From Candidatus Woesearchaeota archaeon (lineage in GTDB: Archaea > Nanobdellota > Nanobdellia > Woesearchaeales > UBA10216), in assembly GCA_016180145.1 (NCBI GenBank), contig JACPBT010000009.1, positions 1 through 8,581 of the forward strand: a stretch of 8,581 nt of DNA. Direction: 5' to 3'. A program made the position numbers and the translations under genes. The notes beneath the pieces were generated by a model. It worked only from the letters and a program-made list of their open reading frames with translations, had not been told where the DNA came from and ran no database searches. Positions 6,014-8,581 of the stretch are shown piece by piece; position 1 is the stretch's first letter, and every line of letters starts with the position of its first letter.

Positions 6014-6295
6014 ATGGCGCAAATAATAATGCAAAAAAACATATTGCACTATCCTCAGTTGGATACAGTGCTTATGGTGGAAGAATTTGTAAGAGAAAAT
6101 TCTGGAGAATACAAAAAAAGAAGTTTATGGGAGAACCTTCCAAGAAAAATGATGTATCAAACTTTTTGTGTTATTTTTGATTATTTGTCCGATTCAAACA
6201 AAATAGCAATTGATAGAGAAGGAAAAATAGCTTGGATTTGGAATCCAGAATTAGTCCGAAAATATTTATCAAAACCAGAGCTTAGGGTAAGATGA
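6014..6295 (+). CDS. Winged-helix-like protein, putative antitoxin partner
   Basis: A 93-residue basic protein. Its core reads like a compact winged helix: LDTVLMVEEFVREN, then KKRSLWENLPRKMMYQTFCV, then YLSDSNKIAIDREGKIAWIW as the beta-hairpin wing, ending with WNPELVRKYLSKPEL. From memory, very similar small proteins recur in diverse archaea, often before a RelE/ParE-fold partner; a search should confirm this. No signal peptide or membrane span is present. Its stop overlaps the start of the next gene in ATGA, indicating translational coupling in a fixed order. I infer a DNA-binding, autoregulating antitoxin, though a stand-alone regulator is possible. The cassette is visibly richer in A and T than its neighbours and is the only complete plus-strand unit between minus-strand genes, which fits a mobile or acquired pair. 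Confidence 0.75.
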   Translation: MAQIIMQKNILHYPQLDTVLMVEEFVRENSGEYKKRSLWENLPRKMMYQTFCVIFDYLSDSNKIAIDREGKIAWIWNPELVRKYLSKPELRVR

Positions 6296-6621
6296 AATCA
6301 GTTGTTCACTTTGGAGATGAGAAATTAAAGCAGGCTTTTGAAAAACTAAAAGATTCCAGAGTTGAAGATAAAATGCTCTATGAATGGATAGTTAGAGCGA
6401 CACAGGATTTGGAGCAAAACGCTTTTTGTGGAATACAAGTGCCTAAGCGGCTTATCCCGAAATTGTATATTGATAAATACGGAATTGATAATTTATGGAA
6501 ATATGATTTACCTAAAGGATGGAGATTACTCTATTCTGTTGCAAACAACGAGGTATGTATTATTTCTATCATTCTTGAATGGATGAACCACAAAGATTAT
6601 GAAAGAAGATTCAGGTATTAG
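6292..6621 (+). CDS. RelE/ParE-fold protein, putative toxin
   Basis: A 109-residue protein. The helical N-terminal half (FGDEKLKQAFEKLKD and EDKMLYEWIVRATQDLEQN) is followed by the strand-rich core of RelE/ParE toxins: VPKRLIPKLYIDKYGIDNLW, then LPKGWRLLYSV, then EVCIISIILEWMNHKDYERR at the C-terminus. The GWRLLYS strand and the final NHKDYERRF match the position of the RelE-type Y-R-L core and the H/Y/R residues used by mRNA-cleaving members; H100, Y103 and R105-R106 are candidate catalytic residues. Members either cut mRNA on the ribosome or inhibit gyrase (ParE); the C-terminal H, Y and R favour RNase activity, but this is inference. Start and stop of the pair overlap by four bases. The stop is only five bases from that of the convergent helicase gene, so the cassette fits exactly between its neighbours. 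Confidence 0.75.
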   Translation: MKSVVHFGDEKLKQAFEKLKDSRVEDKMLYEWIVRATQDLEQNAFCGIQVPKRLIPKLYIDKYGIDNLWKYDLPKGWRLLYSVANNEVCIISIILEWMNHKDYERRFRY

Positions 6622-6626
6622 TTTAA

Positions 6627-7841
6627 CTACCAGTTAAAGCGCCTGTAGCCATGACGGGGAACTGCCCTTGAAGGAAAACGAGTCCTTGCACCTGAAGGCG
6701 AAGGCGTCCTGCCGGTAAATGCAATAACAACCCGCTCAACATAAGGAGTCTTTTCCTTAGGAATCTCAACCGCATTATCCCTGAGAACCCTTGAAAAATT
6801 ATCATAATCCCTGCTGCATAATATATTAACAGCCTTACCCTCCTTCCCGGCACGGGCAGTCCTGCCTATCCTGTGAATATACTGCCTGCTCTCCTTAGGA
6901 ATGTCATAATTGTAAACATGGGATATGCCCGGAATGTCAAGACCCCTTGAAGCAACATCAGTACACACAAGCACCTGAATGTTCTGGGCGTGAAACTCGC
7001 CAAGAGTCCTGTTGCGCTTTGCCTGGGACAAGCCGCCATGAATTGCAAGCGCATTAATGCCTGCGTGCTTAAGATTCCTGGCAACAAAATCAGTATTCCT
7101 TTTCGTATTGCAGAAAACCATAACCAGCTTTGACTTCTCATTCTTCAGCAAGTGAACAAGCAGCGAGAACTTCAAATTATCAGGAACCTCATAATAGCAC
7201 TGCTGCAGCTTCTGAGGGTCAACATTGCCCTCAACAGCAACCTCAACAGGACTTTTCATATGCTTCTGGGCAACATGAACAACATCCCTTGAAATGGTAG
7301 CTGAGAACAGAAGAGTCTGCCTCTGCGCAGGGCAGGACTTTAAAATCCTCTCAACATCCTCAATAAAACCCATTTCAAACATCTTATCAGCCTCATCAAG
7401 CACTACAATGCGCAAGTTCCTGAAGTCAATAGTCTTCCTCTCAAGATGGTCCAAAAGCCTGCCAGGAGTACCGACAACAACATCAGCGTTCCTGATATTC
7501 CTAATCTGAGGCTCAATGCCGACACCGCCATAAACGGCAATAATCTCAAGACGCTTATACTTAGAAAAATTCCTCATCGCCCGGCTTACCTGCTCGGCAA
7601 GCTCTCTCGTCGGGGCAAGAACCAAAGCCTGCAAGCCCCTGCCCCGCTCACAGCGCTGGATAATCCCACAGCCAAAAGCCAAAGTCTTGCCAGAGCCTGT
7701 AGCAGAGCCAGCTATGACATCCTTGCCGGACAGCACCACAGGTATGGACTTCTCCTGAACCTCACTGGGATGTTCAAACTTCTCTTCCTCAATAGCCTTT
7801 AAAACAGGCTCTATAATACCAAGTTCCCTGAAACCTTCCAT
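6627..7841 (-). CDS. DEAD-box ATP-dependent RNA helicase
   Basis: A 404-residue superfamily 2 helicase with all core motifs intact. The Q-motif region is at F22-Q29, motif I ATGSGKT is at 47-53, Ia PTRELA at 77-82 and Ib TPGR at 125-128. Motif II DEAD is at 149-152, III SAT at 180-182, IV VFCNT at 242-246, V TDVASRGLD at 294-302 and VI HRIGRTAR at 323-330. It uses ATP to open short RNA duplexes in rRNA maturation, mRNA turnover or cold adaptation; which of these cannot be told here. After the core, the last about 40 residues are rich in Arg, Pro and Ser (RTPSPSGARTRFPSR, ending RRFNW), a short basic tail that probably holds RNA non-specifically. It is near the minimal DEAD-box length. It is convergent with the toxin-like gene. 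Upstream I see only a weak AT-rich element at about 7870-7881 and no Shine-Dalgarno site. Confidence 0.95.
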   Translation of the reverse strand: MEGFRELGIIEPVLKAIEEEKFEHPSEVQEKSIPVVLSGKDVIAGSATGSGKTLAFGCGIIQRCERGRGLQALVLAPTRELAEQVSRAMRNFSKYKRLEIIAVYGGVGIEPQIRNIRNADVVVGTPGRLLDHLERKTIDFRNLRIVVLDEADKMFEMGFIEDVERILKSCPAQRQTLLFSATISRDVVHVAQKHMKSPVEVAVEGNVDPQKLQQCYYEVPDNLKFSLLVHLLKNEKSKLVMVFCNTKRNTDFVARNLKHAGINALAIHGGLSQAKRNRTLGEFHAQNIQVLVCTDVASRGLDIPGISHVYNYDIPKESRQYIHRIGRTARAGKEGKAVNILCSRDYDNFSRVLRDNAVEIPKEKTPYVERVVIAFTGRTPSPSGARTRFPSRAVPRHGYRRFNW

Positions 7842-7948
7842 AAAACGTATAAGAAAAAGCCAAAGACTCTTTCTTATGAAACCTCACATTTATCATTTAA
7901 TACTAAAGAATAAAGATTCCGCATTACTTTATAAAACTTCCTATGAAC
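7842..7948. other. Spacer between helicase start and hairpin array
   Basis: An AT-rich stretch that should carry the helicase promoter. TTCATAAGA (minus, about 7873-7881) is the best TATA-like match but would leave a leader of roughly ten bases; ATTAAATGATAAATG (minus, about 7890-7904) is an alternative. I see no gene here. Confidence 0.4.
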
Positions 7949-7956
7949 AAAAAAAA
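7949..7956 (-). terminator. T8 run closing the hairpin array
   Basis: Eight consecutive T on the minus strand follow the tRNA-end-like GCGGGAGCGTG. T-runs of this kind terminate archaeal RNA polymerase, so an RNA reading through the array leftward should end here, before the helicase promoter region. Confidence 0.5.
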
Positions 7957-7965
7957 CACGCTCCC

Positions 7966-8084
7966 GCGAGTATCCTCACTGCTGTTCGGGACTCACCTTC
8001 GCTTCTGCTTGGCGAGTATCCTCACTGCTGTTCGGGACTCACCTTCGCTTCTGCTTGGCGAGTATCCTCACTGCTGTTCGGGAC
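7966..8084 (-). repeat. 46-bp tandem repeat, 2.6 copies
   Basis: The unit starts at 7966, 8012 and 8058, an exact 46-bp period. The first two copies are identical and the third matches for 27 bases before diverging. Each holds a hairpin that, as minus-strand RNA, pairs GGUGAGU with ACUCGCC. A G-U wobble sits where the plus strand would have a C-A mismatch. The third copy pairs GCGGGU with ACUCGC, with its own G-U. Confidence 0.85.
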
Positions 8085-8107
8085 CCGCAGGAAGCTAAAA
8101 CACGCTC

Positions 8108-8142
8108 CCGCGGGTTTGCTCACTCCGGTTCGTAACCCGCGG
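8108..8142 (-). repeat. Nine-pair hairpin resembling an enlarged tRNA T-arm
   Basis: CCGCGGGTT (8108-8116) pairs perfectly with AACCCGCGG (8134-8142) around a 17-base loop. Read on the minus strand, it is bordered by GCGACC on one side and GGGAGCG on the other. These are the same borders that flank the T-arm of the adjacent tRNA-Arg. It therefore looks like a copy of the tRNA 3' third in which the T-arm has been replaced by a larger hairpin. Confidence 0.6.
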
Positions 8143-8147
8143 TCGCT

Positions 8148-8154
8148 AAAAAAA
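8148..8154 (-). terminator. T7 terminator after tRNA-Arg(CCG)
   Basis: Seven T on the minus strand directly follow the discriminator base of tRNA-Arg(CCG), a standard archaeal oligo-T stop. Confidence 0.6.
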
Positions 8155-8228
8155 CGCTCCCGCGGGGATTTGAACCCCGGTCGCAAGCTCCGGAAGCTCG
8201 CATCTTATCCAGGCTGGACGACGGGAGC
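8155..8228 (-). tRNA. tRNA-Arg, anticodon CCG
   Basis: A 74-base cloverleaf. The acceptor is GCTCCCG with CGGGAGC (seven perfect pairs) plus discriminator G, which is included in the coordinates. The D-arm is GTCC with AGAT around AGCCTGGATA; its last pair is a C-A mismatch. The anticodon stem is CGAGC with GCTTG around TTCCGGA, giving anticodon CCG and decoding CGG. The T-stem is CGGGG with CCCCG around TTCAAAT. There is no intron, and CCA is not encoded, as is usual in archaea. Only six bases distinguish it from the upstream tRNA-Arg(GCG): one at position 9, one at 34, and four that are two compensatory T-stem pairs. The 38-bp spacer between the two has T-rich sequence 27-38 bases upstream that could act as its own TATA. 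Confidence 0.96.
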
Positions 8229-8254
8229 AACATTACTGCCGACATTACTATCTC

Positions 8255-8266
8255 AAAAAATAAAAA
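8255..8266 (-). terminator. T-rich stop after tRNA-Arg(GCG), possible TATA for the next tRNA
   Basis: On the minus strand TTTTTATTTTTT directly follows the 3' end of tRNA-Arg(GCG), fitting termination. It also lies 27-38 bases before the 5' end of tRNA-Arg(CCG), the distance expected of a TATA element, so it may serve both jobs. Confidence 0.5.
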
Positions 8267-8340
8267 CGCTCCCGCCGAGATTTGAACTCGGGTCGCAAGC
8301 TCCGCAAGCTCGCATCTTATCCAGGCTGGACCACGGGAGC
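8267..8340 (-). tRNA. tRNA-Arg, anticodon GCG
   Basis: A 74-base cloverleaf, discriminator G included. The acceptor is GCTCCCG with CGGGAGC. The D-arm is GTCC with AGAT around AGCCTGGATA. The anticodon stem is CGAGC with GCTTG around TTGCGGA, giving anticodon GCG for CGC/CGU. The T-stem is CCGAG with CTCGG around TTCAAAT. No intron and no encoded CCA. It is the promoter-proximal member of a tandem pair that covers three of the four CGN arginine codons. Confidence 0.96.
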
Positions 8341-8366
8341 AACTCAACTATGAGTTTAAACCCGCC

Positions 8367-8374
8367 TTAAATAT
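8367..8374 (-). promoter_or_regulatory. TATA box of the tRNA-Arg pair
   Basis: ATATTTAA on the minus strand lies 27-34 bases before the first base of tRNA-Arg(GCG), so initiation should fall at or a few bases before the mature 5' end. A second AT element, GTTTAAAC at 8354-8361, is too close to fit. Confidence 0.6.
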
Positions 8375-8492
8375 GTTTTGATGAGGAAAAAGAAAAATGA
8401 GTTATTGCCTGCCAAGGTAATTAGCGACAGCAGTAGCTACTACTAAAATGCTCTCACAACTAAAGAATACACCCTCAGGAAAGAAAACAGCA
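8375..8492. other. Spacer upstream of tRNA promoter
   Basis: I see no convincing gene. A 21-codon plus-strand frame at 8381-8446 (MRKKKNELLPAK...) is too short to support. This stretch separates the tRNA promoter from the stop of the minus-strand gene entering from the right. Confidence 0.4.
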
Positions 8493-8581
8493 CTAATAAT
8501 GCAGGACGCCAGTCTGACCTGTTCTCTTTCCCTCAGAAACCTCCTTTACATCCTGTGCGAGCTGTTTTTTGACATCCAAAG
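8493..8581 (-). CDS. C-terminal fragment of a protein entering from the right
   Basis: Minus-strand reading from the right edge gives 28 residues and a TAG at 8493-8495: LDVKKQLAQDVKEVSEG followed by KRTGQTGVLHY. The charged, helical composition looks like a genuine protein end. The alternative plus-strand frame from 8450 has a less protein-like mix (LTCSLSLRNLLYILCELFF). Both other minus-strand frames stop early. I cannot name the family from so short a piece. Confidence 0.45.
   Translation of the reverse strand, partial: LDVKKQLAQDVKEVSEGKRTGQTGVLHY

Larger units (their letters stand above)
7953..8147 (-). repeat. Hairpin-repeat array capped by tRNA-Arg 3'-end copies
   Basis: Downstream of the tRNA-Arg genes, reading minus, four hairpin units follow in series. 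Their loops all contain CGAAC(A/C)G(C/G)AGTGAG. The block both starts after and ends with copies of the tRNA 3' end: a 16-bp direct repeat at 7953-7968 and 8097-8112 (AAAACACGCTCCCGCG on plus) repeats the sequence at the 3' ends of both tRNA genes (about 8152-8163 and 8264-8275). It carries no start codon with a credible frame in context; long frames across it also run through the tRNAs. It may be a degenerate tRNA-derived repeat, a remnant of tRNA-targeted integration, or a small structured RNA. Confidence 0.65.

Noticed and set aside
5929..6180. 83-codon plus-strand open frame starting before the antitoxin-like gene
   Set aside because: It is out of frame with the winged-helix gene, spans its BRE/TATA, and its sequence has no recognisable domain.
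7966..8084. CRISPR array
   Set aside because: The 46-bp units are directly abutting with no unique spacers, and no cas genes are present.
7953..8163. attL/attR of an intact integrated element at the tRNA-Arg 3' end
   Set aside because: The repeated tRNA ends are only about 50-200 bp apart, with no integrase or cargo between them, so at most this is a remnant.
7876..8370. 164-codon plus-strand open frame
   Set aside because: It runs antisense through both tRNA-Arg genes and the repeat array; its repeated peptide segments come from the 46-bp repeats and the tRNA duplication.
8450..8581. Plus-strand open frame to the right edge
   Set aside because: It overlaps antisense to a more protein-like minus-strand C-terminus; both cannot be settled without more sequence, but the minus reading is preferred.

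Overview
The window is archaeal, most likely from a small, compact genome of the DPANN type; the lineage cannot be fixed from sequence alone. The evidence is an archaeal-type DnaG (Toprim primase/exosome subunit), two tRNA genes without encoded CCA, and TATA/BRE-like boxes about 24-31 bases upstream of most start codons, which implies leaderless mRNAs. T-runs follow the RNA genes, and genes are packed tail to tail.

Layout. Positions 1-1095 (minus) hold an unrecognised gene that runs off the left edge. It diverges from a membrane-anchored SurA_N-like chaperone gene (1171-1830, plus). That gene ends stop-on-stop with dnaG (1827-3116, minus). Upstream of dnaG lies about 390 bp without a protein gene. 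It holds an 11-bp inverted repeat, two abutting hairpins that look like a structured RNA or a long dnaG leader (about 3245-3391, minus) with its own TATA/BRE, and a 26-bp near-perfect palindrome. Next come three minus-strand genes, each with its own apparent promoter: a protein with two LuxR-type HTH repeats (3510-4055), a dihydrolipoamide dehydrogenase-like flavoprotein (4105-5469) and a small membrane-anchored protein with eight cysteines (5555-5887). An AT-rich two-gene cassette on the plus strand (6014-6621) looks like a winged-helix/RelE-ParE-fold toxin-antitoxin pair. It ends 5 bp from a convergent DEAD-box RNA helicase (6627-7841, minus).

The right end carries two tandem tRNA-Arg genes (anticodons GCG and CCG, minus) sharing an upstream TATA. 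Downstream of them is a roughly 200-bp array of hairpin repeats (7949-8147) whose units are capped by copies of the tRNA-Arg 3' end and closed by a T8 run. G-U wobbles in place of C-A mismatches indicate that the structure is kept in minus-strand RNA. A probable C-terminus of another minus-strand protein enters at 8493-8581.

Together the genes cover replication and RNA metabolism (DnaG, helicase, tRNAs) and envelope or redox functions (SurA-like, Cys-rich protein, disulfide oxidoreductase). The least explained elements are the tRNA-3'-end-capped hairpin array and the RNA/palindrome block upstream of dnaG.
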